Shown: positions 26,663-37,975, counted from the first letter of the stretch. The stretch is DNA of 64,000 nt from Burkholderiales bacterium (GCA_019509985.1 JAEKLF010000032.1:1-64000), one strand, 5' to 3'. Translations and numbers: made by a program. Notes: generated by a model not told the origin, from the sequence alone.

Positions 26663-27040
26663 TTGGAAATCATCTTCGAATTCCTCGCCGAGGTGCTGCT
26701 GCAGGTCTTCGGCGAGGTGCTGGCCGAGGTCGGCCTGCGCTCGCTGGCAGCGCCCTTTCGCAAGCAGCCGGCCGTCTGGCTGTCGGTGCTGGGCTATCTT
26801 GCGCTCGGCGCCCTGGCCGGTGCGCTCAGCCTGTGGCTCATGCCCAACCACCTGACGCGCGACGGCTGGCCGCGACTGCTCAACCTCGTGCTTGCGCCGG
26901 TGGTCGCCGGCCTGGCGATGTCGGTGGTCGGGCACTGGCGCGCGCGCCGCGGCGACGCGGTGCTGCGCATCGACCGCTTCGCCTACGGCTATCTGTTCGC
27001 GCTGGCCATGGCGGTGGTCCGCTACAACTTCGCCGGCTGA
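26663..27040 (+). CDS. Small integral membrane protein, unknown
   Basis: 125 residues with three to four hydrophobic segments (WLSVLGYLALGALAGALSLW, LLNLVLAPVVAGLAMSVVG, YGYLFALAMAVVRY). The first residues form an amphipathic acidic helix (EIIFEFLAEVLLQVF). The only start is TTG 26663. No family was recognised. It lies 8 bases upstream of the first of two paralogous genes and may be co-transcribed with them. Confidence 0.6.
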   Translation: MEIIFEFLAEVLLQVFGEVLAEVGLRSLAAPFRKQPAVWLSVLGYLALGALAGALSLWLMPNHLTRDGWPRLLNLVLAPVVAGLAMSVVGHWRARRGDAVLRIDRFAYGYLFALAMAVVRYNFAG

Positions 27041-27048
27041 GCGCGGCC

Positions 27049-27954
27049 ATGGACGCGCTGCGCTGGATCCTCCTCGTCGCCATCGGCGCCGCGGCAGCAG
27101 CCGCGCTCTGGCAGTCGCTGAGCGCTCCGCCGGCCCGGCCCGCGGCCGAGGCGGAGGTCATCGCCGTCGCGCCTGTGCCGTCGAAGCTGCCTGAAGCGGC
27201 ATCTGCCATGGTGGCGGCCCCGGCAGCATCGCCAGCCGCCCGCCGCACCGTGGCGCCCTTGCCCGCCACGCGGCCTGCGGCACCCCGCATCGGCGCCGAG
27301 GGCTATGGCCCGCACATCGACCGCGCGCTGACCGGCGACGACGCCGCGGCGGCCTGGGAGGCCGTGCGCTGGCTGCGGCTGTGCGCGTCCAACGAGGCCC
27401 GGCGCAGCAGCCTGGAGACCGCGCGCAACCAGGGCATCTCGCCGGAGATGATGACCCAGATGATGGTGGAGGCCGACGCCGAAGCCAGGCGCTGCCAGAC
27501 CGTGACCGTCCAGCACCGCGCGATGCTGCCGGAGCTGGCCTCGCGCGCGATGCGCGCCGGGGTCCCGGAGGCGGTTTCGGCCTATTCCGGCGCCGTGTTC
27601 GCGGCGGACCTGACGCCGGCGCAGCGCCAGCAGGCGGCCGATGCGATGCGGCGCGACGCCCGCAGCGGCAATGCTGCAAGCCTGCTCGGCGCGCTGACGG
27701 CCCACGAATCCTGGGGGCTGAGCGACGCCGAGAAGCTGGCCTACCTCGCGGCCTACATCAGCCTGCCAGGCCACCCCGAGGCGAAGGCGTTGCTGGACCA
27801 GTGCGGCATCCGCTTCAAGCGGCCTCCAACACCTGAACAACAGGCCGCCGCCAGCCGGGCGGGGCAGGAGATCGTGGAGCGCATGCTCACGAACGGCCAG
27901 CCCGACCAGCACGACACCCGTGAGATGACATGCCCTTCAATCGTCCAATACTGA
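27049..27954 (+). CDS. Membrane-anchored helical protein, first of a tandem paralogous pair
   Basis: 301 residues. One N-terminal helix (RWILLVAIGAAAAAALW) anchors the protein, followed by a ~65-residue Ala/Pro linker and a helical domain starting GAEGYGPHIDRAL. Blocks such as WEAVRWLRLCASNEARR, DAEARRCQTVTVQHRAMLPE and TPEQQAAASRAGQEIV recur in the next gene. The two shared Cys could form a disulfide. The function is unknown. Its 3' end overlaps the start of the second paralogue by 25 bp. Confidence 0.65.
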   Translation: MDALRWILLVAIGAAAAAALWQSLSAPPARPAAEAEVIAVAPVPSKLPEAASAMVAAPAASPAARRTVAPLPATRPAAPRIGAEGYGPHIDRALTGDDAAAAWEAVRWLRLCASNEARRSSLETARNQGISPEMMTQMMVEADAEARRCQTVTVQHRAMLPELASRAMRAGVPEAVSAYSGAVFAADLTPAQRQQAADAMRRDARSGNAASLLGALTAHESWGLSDAEKLAYLAAYISLPGHPEAKALLDQCGIRFKRPPTPEQQAAASRAGQEIVERMLTNGQPDQHDTREMTCPSIVQY

Positions 27955-28799
27955 TCCTGCTTGCCGCAGGCATGCTTGCGGTGGCCCTGTTCCTGGCGAC
28001 GCAACCTTCCCAGGAAAGCGCGCCACCGCCGCCGGCCGGACGCACGGCGACCGCCTTGCCGTTGCCCGTGCCGACGGCGGCGCCGACCGGCGCTGCGCCG
28101 GCAGCCAGCACACCGGCCTCGACAACCCCGCCTGACGCCGCCCCCCCGCCGCCACGCATTGGCTCGGAGGGCTACGGCCCGCACATCGAGCGCGCCCAGG
28201 AAGGCAACGACGTGGCCGCAGCCTGGGAGGCGGCGCAATGGCTGCGTCTGTGCGCCTCCAACGACGAGCGGCGCACGGCTTTTGAGCAGGCTCGCAACCA
28301 GGGCGCCGCGCCGGAAGCGATGACGCCGCTGATCGCAGAGACCGACGCCGAGGCCCGGCGCTGCCAGACCGTCACCGCCCGCCACCGCGCCATGCTGCCC
28401 GAGCTGGCCGCGCGGGCCATGCGCGCCGGCCAGCATCTTGCCGCGCAGGCCTACGCCAGCGCCGTCTCACCCGCTGACCTCAGCGCCGCGCAACGCCGCG
28501 AGGTCGCCGATGCGCTGCGGCATGACGCCGTGACGGAGGGGGTGATGGGCCTGCTCGCCGCCGTGGAGGCGGACGCGGGCTGGGGCCTGTCCGATGCCGA
28601 AAGGCTGGGATTCTTCGCGGCCCTGAAGCAGCTGGCCGACGAGGAGGCACACTCGCACGCCCCATTCAAACTGCTCCAGCCATGGGCTGAGGGGGCTGCC
28701 ATCCACTTCAAGACCAGGCCGACACCGGAACAGCAGGCCGCCGCCCAGCTGGCAGGGAAGCAGATCGTTGCACGCCTGCGCGCCGGCAATCCGCCTTGA
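27930..28799 (+). CDS. Membrane-anchored helical protein, second paralogue
   Basis: 289 residues, same plan as the preceding gene: an N-terminal membrane segment (ILILLAAGMLAVALFLA), a Pro/Ala/Thr linker and a helical domain starting GSEGYGPHIERAQ, with the conserved WLRLCASNDERR, EARRCQTVTARHRAMLPE and RPTPEQQAAAQLAG. The shared motifs show tandem duplication. The middle part (VEADAGWGLSDAERLGFFAA) is also conserved. Both domains face the periplasm by topology. The gene ends 6 bases before the convergent GST. Confidence 0.65.
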   Translation: MPFNRPILILLAAGMLAVALFLATQPSQESAPPPPAGRTATALPLPVPTAAPTGAAPAASTPASTTPPDAAPPPPRIGSEGYGPHIERAQEGNDVAAAWEAAQWLRLCASNDERRTAFEQARNQGAAPEAMTPLIAETDAEARRCQTVTARHRAMLPELAARAMRAGQHLAAQAYASAVSPADLSAAQRREVADALRHDAVTEGVMGLLAAVEADAGWGLSDAERLGFFAALKQLADEEAHSHAPFKLLQPWAEGAAIHFKTRPTPEQQAAAQLAGKQIVARLRAGNPP

Positions 28800-28805
28800 G
28801 GCCCT

Positions 28806-29420
28806 TCAAGGCATGCCGTTGTCCACGTACTCGGCGTAGCCCGGCCGGCCGCCCAGGCGTTGCAGCCAGGCCTCCACCGCCGACAGCTCGGCCCGCTCGA
28901 TGGGCGCGTTCTTCCAACGCTGGGCGGCCAGCCCCAACACGACGTCGGCCAGCGTGAACGTGTCGCCGCAGACATAGGCACCCGTGCGCGCCAGCTGCGC
29001 GTCCAGCAGGCCCATGTGGCGGTTCCAGCTCGCCACGCTCTGCAGGATGGCCTCTGGCGTGGCGGGCTGGCCGCGAACCAGCGCCATGAAGGCCGGGCGC
29101 CAGGAGTTGTTCAGCTCGCCGGCCTGCCAGTCCATCCACTGCTCGACCTTCGCGCGTGCCCGCGGCTCAGTGGGCAGCAGCTCGGTCGCGCCGAGCTTGC
29201 TGGCCAGGTAGCGGCAGATGGCATTGCTCTCCCAAAGCACGAAGTCGCCGTCGATCAGCACGGGGACGAGGCCGTTGGGATTCATCGCCAGGTAGCCGGC
29301 TTCCTGCGGCGAGCGGAAGCCGATGCCCCAGTCCTCGCGTTCGAGGTCGAGGCCGAGTTGCGCGGCGGTCCACATGGCCTTGCGGACGTTGATGGAGGTC
29401 AGGCGGCCAAGAAGCTTCAT
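28806..29420 (-). CDS. Glutathione S-transferase family protein
   Basis: 204 residues. The N-terminal thioredoxin-like half contains the active-site region LLGRLTSINVRKAMW, the cis-Pro segment NPNGLVPVLIDG and the glutathione-contact WESNAICRYLA. The all-alpha half carries the N-capping Asp motif in FTLADVVLG. The catalytic residue is probably Ser or Asn near position 9-10. It likely handles detoxification or glutathione-dependent reduction. A His-rich micro-ORF ends three bases upstream of the start codon. Confidence 0.88.
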   Translation of the reverse strand: MKLLGRLTSINVRKAMWTAAQLGLDLEREDWGIGFRSPQEAGYLAMNPNGLVPVLIDGDFVLWESNAICRYLASKLGATELLPTEPRARAKVEQWMDWQAGELNNSWRPAFMALVRGQPATPEAILQSVASWNRHMGLLDAQLARTGAYVCGDTFTLADVVLGLAAQRWKNAPIERAELSAVEAWLQRLGGRPGYAEYVDNGMP

Positions 29421-29423
29421 GGG

Positions 29424-29519
29424 TCAGTGCTCATGCTGGTGGCGGAAGTCCGGCGCATGCGGGTGGCTGTGCCAGGTGGGCGCTTGATGATGCCCATGAC
29501 CGCGCTCGCCCGCCGGCAT
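29424..29519 (-). CDS. Candidate His-rich micro-ORF (31 residues) upstream of the GST gene
   Basis: From ATG 29519 the frame encodes 31 residues, nine of them His, in clusters such as GHGHH, HSHPH and RHQHEH. GTG 29531 would add four residues. The stop lies three bases before the GST start, as expected for a coupled leader or a metal-binding peptide. There is no ribosome site before it and the frame is closed at 29568-29570. It could also be the remnant C-terminus of a metal-transport protein. About 240 bases between the GST and wHTH genes hold nothing else recognisable. Confidence 0.4.
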   Translation of the reverse strand: MPAGERGHGHHQAPTWHSHPHAPDFRHQHEH

Positions 29520-29662
29520 GGGGTCATGCACTCGGTCGCGGCGCCCTCGTCGCGGCGGTGGGCATCCTCAGGCGGCCGACGTCCGTGTGTACGCGGCGCG
29601 GCGAGCGAGCGTCGGCATCGCCGGCGGTCAACGGTGGCCAGGCGAATCGGCATTCGCCGACC

Positions 29663-29894
29663 CTAGCCCGGCGGCGGCGGCAGTTGCGCGCGGCCGGCCT
29701 CGGTCAGCGCCACGGTCCAGCGGCCGGCGTCGTCGCAGTGCAGGCTGACCCAGCCGGGGCCGGCCACGCCGCCCAGCCTGGCGTCGCTGAGGGCCGTGAA
29801 CTCGCGCAGCAGCTCGCTGACCCGCGCGTCCAGCCGCTTGGCCAGGCGCGTCAGCGGCACAGGCCCGGCGCTGTCGCCCAACTCGTGCAGCAGC

Positions 29895-29911
<17 letters not shown>
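29663..29911 (-). CDS. Small winged-helix-like protein downstream of the molybdoenzyme gene
   Basis: 82 residues. The segment TPAELLHELGDSAGPVPLTR followed by LDARVSELLREFTALSD and the strand pair WVSLHCDDAGRWTVALTEAG resembles a minimal winged helix. The GTG start overlaps the end of the ydeP-like gene by 17 bp, so it is co-expressed with it. It may be a local regulator or an accessory protein. It has no recognisable metal site. Confidence 0.65.
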
Positions 29912-32207
<2,296 letters not shown>

Positions 32208-32215
32208 CGCTATTT

Positions 32216-32255
32216 CAAAAATAAAAGGCCCCGCGCCTTGTGCAGGCAGCGGGGC
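32216..32255 (-). terminator. Rho-independent terminator after the OFA transporter
   Basis: On the minus strand the stem GCCCCGC/GCGGGGC (arms 32249-32255 and 32228-32234) is followed by the T-rich run TTTTATTTTTG (32226-32216). It lies in the 70 bases between the transporter stop and the molybdoenzyme start and should separate the two transcripts. Confidence 0.8.
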
Positions 32256-32277
32256 TGGTCAGCCTAGCAGGATCGGA

Positions 32278-33951
32278 TCAGTGGAAGAACTTGCCCACGT
32301 TGATCAGGGTCTTGTAGACGCCCCAGGCCAGCGGGATGCCGACGGCGGCCCAGGCCAGCATGACGGTGAGGCTGGACGTGGCTGCCGCCTGGCCGCTGCC
32401 GCTGCCCACCTCGGTGGCCGCGGCGCGTTCATGGGCCAGCTGCTTCTCGTGGGCCAGTTCGTCCTCGCTCATGAAGTACTTGTCGGCGACCGGCTTGACC
32501 ATCAGATTGGCAATGAGGCCGATGACCAGCATGCCGACGAGGATGTACATGGTCTGGTTGTAGACCTGCTCGCGCGGCAGGCCCAGGCCCAGCTGGTAGT
32601 CGCGCATGTAGTTCACGACGACGGGACCGAGGATGCCGGCCGTGGCCCAGGCCGTCAGCAGGCGGCCGTGGATGGCGCCCACCATCTGCGTGCCGAACAG
32701 GTCGGCCAGGTAGGCCGGCACCGTCGAGAAGCCGCCGCCGTACATGCTCAGGATGATGCAGACCGCGCCGACGAAGGCCAGCTTGGAACCCGCCGCCGCG
32801 CTGCCCGGGATGCTGGCGTAAAGCACGCCGCCGAGCACGAAGAAGACGACGTAGGTCATCTTGCGGCCGAGCTTGTCGGAGAGGCTGGCCCAGAAGAAGC
32901 GGCCACCGATGTTGAACAGGCTCAAGAGCGCCGCGAAGCCCGCGGCGACGCCGGCGATGGCGCCGAGCTGGGCCTTGTCCAGTTCACCGAACTTGGCTGG
33001 CACGCCGATCAGGCTGCCGCCGAAGATCTCCTGCAGCATCGGGCTGGCCATGCCGATGACGCCGATGCCGGCCGACACGTTCATGCACAGCGCGACCCAG
33101 ACCAGCCAGAACTGCGGGATGCCCCAGACCTTCTTCACGTGCACGTGGCGCTGCGTGATCATCGCGTTGCCGGCCTGCGCGGCAGGTGCCGTCCAGCCCG
33201 CGGGCTTCCAGCCGGTGGGGGGCACGCGGTAGCCCAGCGCACCGCCCATCATGAAGACGAAGTAGACGAGGGCCATGATGACGAAGGTGGGCATCACGCC
33301 GACGCTCTCAGGCGTGGCGAACACCTTCATCAGCTCGGCCGCCAGCGGCGAGCCGATCATCGCGCCGCCGCCGAAACCCATGATGGCCATGCCGGTGGCC
33401 ATGCCGCGCTTGTCCGGGAACCATTTGATCAGCGTCGACACGGGGCTGATGTAGCCCAGTCCGAGGCCGATGCCGCCGATGACACCGCTGCCCAGGATCA
33501 TCAGCCAGAACTGATGCAGCTGAATGCCCAACGCCGAGATCAGCATGCCACCGCACCAGCACAGGGCCGACACGACGCCGGCCTTGCGCGGGCCGGCGCG
33601 TTCCAGCCAGCCGCCCCAGATGGCCGCGGCGCAGCCGAGGAAGACGAAGAAGAGGGTGTACATCCAGCCCAGCGTGGAGACCTTCCAGTCGCAGTTGCTG
33701 ACGAACAGTTCCTGGAAGAAGCCGACCTCGGGGCCGCACTTGATGGCTTCCTTGATGCCCAGCGCCTTGGACAGCGGCAGCCAGAACACCGAGAAGCCGT
33801 AGGCCATGCCGATGCACAAATGAATGGCGAGCGCAGCCGGTGGCACAAGCCAGCGGTTGAAGCCGACGCCGGCGATGGTTCTTTCCTTGTCCAGCCAACC
33901 CGAGCCCGCTCGGCCCGGGCCGGGTACTGCATCCAATCCCACTGAAGACAT
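32278..33951 (-). CDS. OFA-family MFS transporter (oxalate/formate antiporter-like)
   Basis: 557 residues with twelve or more membrane spans. MFS signatures are visible in FPDKRGMATGMAIMGFGGGA (between spans 4 and 5 of the N-half) and SDKLGRKMTYVVFFVLGGV. The length exceeds OxlT because of an extended loop around SVGVMPTFVIMA and a C-terminal helix plus tail. OFA proteins exchange oxalate, formate or other small carboxylates. Start 33951 has GGGAAA upstream. It is divergent from the sigma-54 regulator gene, which is a plausible controller. Confidence 0.88.
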   Translation of the reverse strand: MSSVGLDAVPGPGRAGSGWLDKERTIAGVGFNRWLVPPAALAIHLCIGMAYGFSVFWLPLSKALGIKEAIKCGPEVGFFQELFVSNCDWKVSTLGWMYTLFFVFLGCAAAIWGGWLERAGPRKAGVVSALCWCGGMLISALGIQLHQFWLMILGSGVIGGIGLGLGYISPVSTLIKWFPDKRGMATGMAIMGFGGGAMIGSPLAAELMKVFATPESVGVMPTFVIMALVYFVFMMGGALGYRVPPTGWKPAGWTAPAAQAGNAMITQRHVHVKKVWGIPQFWLVWVALCMNVSAGIGVIGMASPMLQEIFGGSLIGVPAKFGELDKAQLGAIAGVAAGFAALLSLFNIGGRFFWASLSDKLGRKMTYVVFFVLGGVLYASIPGSAAAGSKLAFVGAVCIILSMYGGGFSTVPAYLADLFGTQMVGAIHGRLLTAWATAGILGPVVVNYMRDYQLGLGLPREQVYNQTMYILVGMLVIGLIANLMVKPVADKYFMSEDELAHEKQLAHERAAATEVGSGSGQAAATSSLTVMLAWAAVGIPLAWGVYKTLINVGKFFH

Positions 33952-34063
33952 CGCTTTCCCTTCGACGTTGATTTGAGTCTCCTGCGCGGCCACGATCAGC
34001 CGGCGCCGAGGCGGCGCAGAATACGTGTTGGCATGTGACGAGTCCGCCACTTAGTCAGCGATT

Positions 34064-34077
34064 TAGGGAAACACCTA
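34064..34077. promoter_or_regulatory. TAGG-N6-CCTA dyad between the transporter and regulator genes
   Basis: TAGGGAAACACCTA is an interrupted inverted repeat in the 190-bp divergent intergenic region. It could serve either promoter. No canonical sigma-54 promoter (GG/GC elements) was recognised in this gap. Confidence 0.3.
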
Positions 34078-34141
34078 GCCCTGCACGCGACGAATCCGGC
34101 CAGATCGCACAGCTCGGGGCGGGCGGCTATCCTGCTGCGCC

Positions 34142-35482
34142 ATGCGACGCGTACTGATCATTGACGACCACCCCGGCGTGGGCCAGGCGCTGGAACTGCT
34201 GCTGTCCCTGCACGACATCGAGGCCAGCGTCGCGACCAGCCCCGAAGAAGGTCTCGCGCTGCTGGAGCAGCGGCCCTTCGGCCTGGTCATCCAGGACATG
34301 AATTTCACGGCCGACACGACCTCGGGCGAGGAAGGCGAGCAGCTGTTCCGCGCCATCCGCGCGCGGCGTGCGGACCTGCCCGTCATCCTGCTGACCGCCT
34401 GGACGCGGCTGGACGCGGCCGTGGCCCTCGTCAAGGCCGGCGCGGCCGACTACCTGGCCAAGCCCTGGGACGACGCCAAGCTGATCGCGACCGTCGAGAA
34501 CCTGCTGGAGCTGGGCGAAGCCAACCGCGAGATCGCACAACTGCGCGAGGCCCGCGCCGCGCGCCGCGCGACGCTGGCGCGCCGCCACGACCTGGCTGGT
34601 CTGGTGTTCGGCTCGGACGCGATGCTGTCGCTGCTGGAGCTGGCCGGGCAGATCGCCGCAGCGCCGGTGCCGGTGCTGATCACCGGGCCGAACGGCGCCG
34701 GCAAGGAGCGCATCGCCGCCTTCGTGCACGCCAATTCGAGCGCCCACGACGGCCCCTTCGTCGCGCTGAACTGCGGCGCACTGCCGGCCGACCTGATCGA
34801 GGCCGAACTGTTCGGCAGCGACAGCGGCGCCTACACCGGCGCGGCCAAGGCGCGCGTCGGCCGCTTCGAGGCGGCGGACGGCGGCACGCTCTTCCTCGAC
34901 GAGATAGCCAATCTGCCGCTGGCCGGCCAGGTCAAGCTGCTGCGCGTGCTGGAGACCGGCCAGTTCGAGCGCCTGGGCTCCAGCAAGACACGCCAGACCC
35001 GCGTGCGCGTGCTCAGCGCGACGAACGCCGACCTGCGCGCGATGGTCAAGGCCGGCAGCTTCCGCGAGGACTTGTTCTACCGCCTCAACCTCATCGAGCT
35101 GAGGCTGCCCGCGCTGGCCGAACGGCGCGACGACGTGCTGCCGCTGGCCGAGCATTTCCTGGCCGGCCGCGCGCGGCTGAGCGACGCCGCGCGCGAGGCG
35201 CTGCTGGCCCACCGCTGGCCGGGCAATGTGCGCGAGCTGAAGAACGCCGTCGAGCGCGCGGCGCTGCTGTGCCAGGGCGGCGAGATCACGCCGGCGCTGC
35301 TGGGCCTGGAGGAGGCCAACGGCAATGGCGGCGCCTGGCGCAACCTCGACGAACCCAGCCGCGAGGCCGTCGTCGCCGCGCTGAACGCGGCCGGCGGCAT
35401 CGTCAGCCGCGCGGCGACCCAGCTCGGGCTGTCGCGCCAGGCGCTGTACCGGCGGCTGGAGCGTTATGGGATCGCGCCCTGA
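34142..35482 (+). CDS. NtrC-family sigma-54-dependent response regulator
   Basis: 446 residues. The receiver has the phospho-acceptor Asp52 (VIQDMNF), with a longer loop after it ([11 protein letters not shown]) than usual. The AAA+ domain has Walker A GPNGAGKE (~182), the sigma-54 contact loop GAYTGA (~229, Phe replaced by Tyr), Walker [10 protein letters not shown] and the R-finger region [11 protein letters not shown] Fis-type HTH ends the protein ([21 protein letters not shown]). It overlaps the following kinase start by one base (TGATG). It likely activates promoters using RpoN. Confidence 0.93.
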   Translation: MRRVLIIDDHPGVGQALELLLSLHDIEASVATSPEEGLALLEQRPFGLVIQDMNFTADTTSGEEGEQLFRAIRARRADLPVILLTAWTRLDAAVALVKAGAADYLAKPWDDAKLIATVENLLELGEANREIAQLREARAARRATLARRHDLAGLVFGSDAMLSLLELAGQIAAAPVPVLITGPNGAGKERIAAFVHANSSAHDGPFVALNCGALPADLIEAELFGSDSGAYTGAAKARVGRFEAADGGTLFLDEIANLPLAGQVKLLRVLETGQFERLGSSKTRQTRVRVLSATNADLRAMVKAGSFREDLFYRLNLIELRLPALAERRDDVLPLAEHFLAGRARLSDAAREALLAHRWPGNVRELKNAVERAALLCQGGEITPALLGLEEANGNGGAWRNLDEPSREAVVAALNAAGGIVSRAATQLGLSRQALYRRLERYGIAP

Positions 35483-36828
35483 TGGGGCCCAGGCTGCTGC
35501 GGCCGCTGTCGCTGCGCGCCCGCGCACTGCTCGCGCTTGCCGTGGCGGCGGTCGTGCCGCCGCTGGTCATCCTGGGCGTGCGGCGCGCCGGGCTGGAGGC
35601 CGGCGCGGCCCTCGGCGCCGCCGTCCTCGTGATGCTGCCGCTGCTGGCCTGGCTGGCCGCGCTGTGGCTGGCGCCGCTGCTGCGGCTGACGCGGGCGCTG
35701 GAGGGTGCCGTGCTCAGCTACCGCGACGGCGACTTCAGCCTCAACCTGGCGCCCGACGGCCCGCGCGAGCTGATCGATCTGACGCGCCTTCACGCCGAGA
35801 TGGGCCTGGCCCTGCGCGAGCAGCGCCAGCACCTGGCCCAGCGCGAGCTGCTGCTGGACACCGTCGTGCAGAACACGCCCGTCGCGCTGGTGCTGACGGC
35901 GCCGAGCGAGCGCATCGCCATCGCCAACCTGGCCGCGCGCCAGCTGCTCGGTGACGGCCGCAGCCTGGTCGGGCTGGACTTCGCCACCGTCATCGCCGGG
36001 CTGCCCGAGACGTTGCGCGAGGCCCTCGCCGGTGACGGCGACCGGCTCTTCATGGTGACTTTGCCCGACGGGTCGGAGGAGACCTTTCACCACAGCAGTC
36101 GGGCGTTCCGGCTGCAAGGCCAGCCGCACCGCTTGCGCCTGCTGCGGCGCATGACGCGCGAGCTGTCGCGCGCGGAGGTGGCGACGTGGAAGCGCGTCAT
36201 CCGCGTGCTCAGCCACGAGCTGAACAACTCGCTGGCGCCGATCTCGTCCCTGGCCCACAGCGGCGCAGAACTGGCGCGGCGCGGCGACACGGTGCGGCTG
36301 CCCCAGGTGCTGGCCAGCATCGGCGAGCGTGCGGCGCATCTGCACAGCTTCCTGAGCGGCTACGCGGCCTTCGCCAAGCTGCCGGCGCCACGCCGCGAGG
36401 CGGTCGACTGGCCCGCCTTCCTCGCACGGCTGGCGACGCTGGGTGAGTTCCGCGTTGACGGTGCGCTGCCCGACAAGCCCGGCTGGTTCGATGCCGCACA
36501 GATCGAGCAGGCGCTGCTGAACCTGATCAAGAACGCCCACGAGTCGGGCAGCGAGCCGGACGCGGTCGCGCTGGCCTTGCGCCTGCAGGGCGGCGAGCTC
36601 GGCATCGAGGTGCTGGACCGCGGCCCCGGCATGAGCGAGGTCGTGCTGGCGCAGGCGCTGCTGCCGTTCTATTCGACCAAGCGCTCCGAGCCGGGCTCGC
36701 AAGGCGGCACGGGCCTGGGGCTGGCGCTGGCGCGCGAGATCGCCGAAGCGCATGACGGCCGCATCGCGCTGAGCAACCGCGACGGCGGCGGCCTGCGCGT
36801 GCTCATCAGCCTGCCGCAGGCGCGCTGA
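35482..36828 (+). CDS. NtrY/PAS-type sensor histidine kinase
   Basis: 448 residues. Two membrane segments lie in the first ~70 residues, then a PAS-like domain (TVVQNTPVALVLTAPSERI) and the kinase core with His245 (RVLSHELNNSLAPISSL), N-box (LLNLIKNAHESG), and G-boxes DRGPGMSE and GGTGLGLALA. The HELNNSLAPI H-box is typical of NtrY-like kinases paired with sigma-54 regulators. Translationally coupled to the regulator by TGATG. The signal is unknown. Confidence 0.92.
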   Translation: MGPRLLRPLSLRARALLALAVAAVVPPLVILGVRRAGLEAGAALGAAVLVMLPLLAWLAALWLAPLLRLTRALEGAVLSYRDGDFSLNLAPDGPRELIDLTRLHAEMGLALREQRQHLAQRELLLDTVVQNTPVALVLTAPSERIAIANLAARQLLGDGRSLVGLDFATVIAGLPETLREALAGDGDRLFMVTLPDGSEETFHHSSRAFRLQGQPHRLRLLRRMTRELSRAEVATWKRVIRVLSHELNNSLAPISSLAHSGAELARRGDTVRLPQVLASIGERAAHLHSFLSGYAAFAKLPAPRREAVDWPAFLARLATLGEFRVDGALPDKPGWFDAAQIEQALLNLIKNAHESGSEPDAVALALRLQGGELGIEVLDRGPGMSEVVLAQALLPFYSTKRSEPGSQGGTGLGLALAREIAEAHDGRIALSNRDGGGLRVLISLPQAR

Positions 36829-36918
36829 GCCCGGTCGCCGTCCCCACCGGGCGGGCGGCGGACGTGAGCGAATGCGCGGCGGGTCGCGATTTGTAACAAC
36901 GGGGGATGCCAGCACCCT

Positions 36919-36935
36919 GGGGTCACCCCTAATAT
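36919..36935 (+). promoter_or_regulatory. GGGGT-C-ACCCC dyad overlapping a TAATAT -10-like box
   Basis: The dyad at 36919-36929 directly precedes TAATAT (36930-36935), which lies 9 bases before the pseudokinase start. No good -35 box is seen at the right distance, so an activator site is possible. If TAATAT is a -10, transcription would start almost at the ATG. Confidence 0.35.
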
Positions 36936-36943
36936 GCCGCGCC

Positions 36944-37975
36944 ATGCGCATGCCCAATCTGTCCCTGCCACCGCCTGCCGCCGCCGCTCCGCTGGACGAA
37001 GGCCAGGCGCTGGGCGTGTGGCGGCTGCTCAAGCCGCTGCACGACGGCGAACAGGCGCATGCCGGCCAGTGGTACAGCGCCCACCATGCGCTGGCCACCG
37101 AGCAGCAGGCCGCCGTCCTCGTGCTGGACCGCAGCGACCAGGGCGCCGGCGTCATGCTGCGCTATGCCGACCAGACCGGCGACCTCGGCAAGCTGCAGCA
37201 CCCGCACATCGCCGTCCCGAGCGACAGCGGCGTGACGCCCGACGCCCATCCTTATCTGATCATCGAGGGCCGGCACGGCGAACCGCTGCTGCCGCAGCTG
37301 CACCGATTGGGCCTGCGCGAACGCATCGAGCTGCTGGTGCAGCTGTGCGAGGCGCTGCGCTCGGCCCACCAGCAGGGCTGGCTGCTCGCCGAGCTGGACC
37401 CGGCCATGATCTGGCTCGGCCCCGAAGGCGGCGTGCGCCTGATGGGCCTGGGCATCGCCCGCATTCCCGACCCGACCGATCCCTTCGACCGTGGCCTCAG
37501 CCTGGGCGCCTCGCCCGCCTTCGTCGCGCCCGAGCGCCGCAACGGCGAGCCACCCAGCCTGGCCAGCGAGGTCTACGGCCTGGGCGCCTTCGCCCGCGTG
37601 CTGATCTGCGGCTGGGAGGACACGCCCAAGGGCCTGGCGCCGCGCCGTGGCAGTGCCGCCGACCAGTGGCCGCTGATGCGCGCGACCCAGCAGACCAAGC
37701 TCGACGCGCTGCTGCGCGCCGCGATGGCCGAGTCCCCCGAGCACCGCACGCGCGGTGCCGAGGGCATGGCCGACGAGCTGCGCGAATGGCTGGGCCTGAG
37801 CCCGCAGCGCAGCGCGGCCGCGCTGGCCGAAGCCGCCGCCGGGGCCAAGCCGGCCTGGTGGAAGCGCTGGCTGTGGCTGGGCGCCGCGGCGGGCATCGGC
37901 CTGCTGGCGCTGACGGCGCATGTGAGCCAGCCGCAGACGGCCGCGGCCGTGCCGGCGCACTCGCCACACGGCTGA
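36944..37975 (+). CDS. Membrane-anchored protein-kinase-like pseudokinase
   Basis: 343 residues. The fold order of a Ser/Thr kinase is recognisable: an N-lobe (GVWRLLKPLHDGEQAHAGQW), the hinge (PYLIIEGRHGEPL), the alpha-E/catalytic-loop region and the APE-like APERR. The catalytic residues are missing: HRDLKxxN reads LAELDPAMI and DFG reads MGLG. There is no clear ATP-lysine (AAVLVLDRS). One C-terminal transmembrane helix follows (WLWLGAAAGIGLLALTA). It is probably a binding or scaffolding protein rather than an enzyme. It precedes the PEP-CTERM and ligase genes. Confidence 0.75.
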   Translation: MRMPNLSLPPPAAAAPLDEGQALGVWRLLKPLHDGEQAHAGQWYSAHHALATEQQAAVLVLDRSDQGAGVMLRYADQTGDLGKLQHPHIAVPSDSGVTPDAHPYLIIEGRHGEPLLPQLHRLGLRERIELLVQLCEALRSAHQQGWLLAELDPAMIWLGPEGGVRLMGLGIARIPDPTDPFDRGLSLGASPAFVAPERRNGEPPSLASEVYGLGAFARVLICGWEDTPKGLAPRRGSAADQWPLMRATQQTKLDALLRAAMAESPEHRTRGAEGMADELREWLGLSPQRSAAALAEAAAGAKPAWWKRWLWLGAAAGIGLLALTAHVSQPQTAAAVPAHSPHG

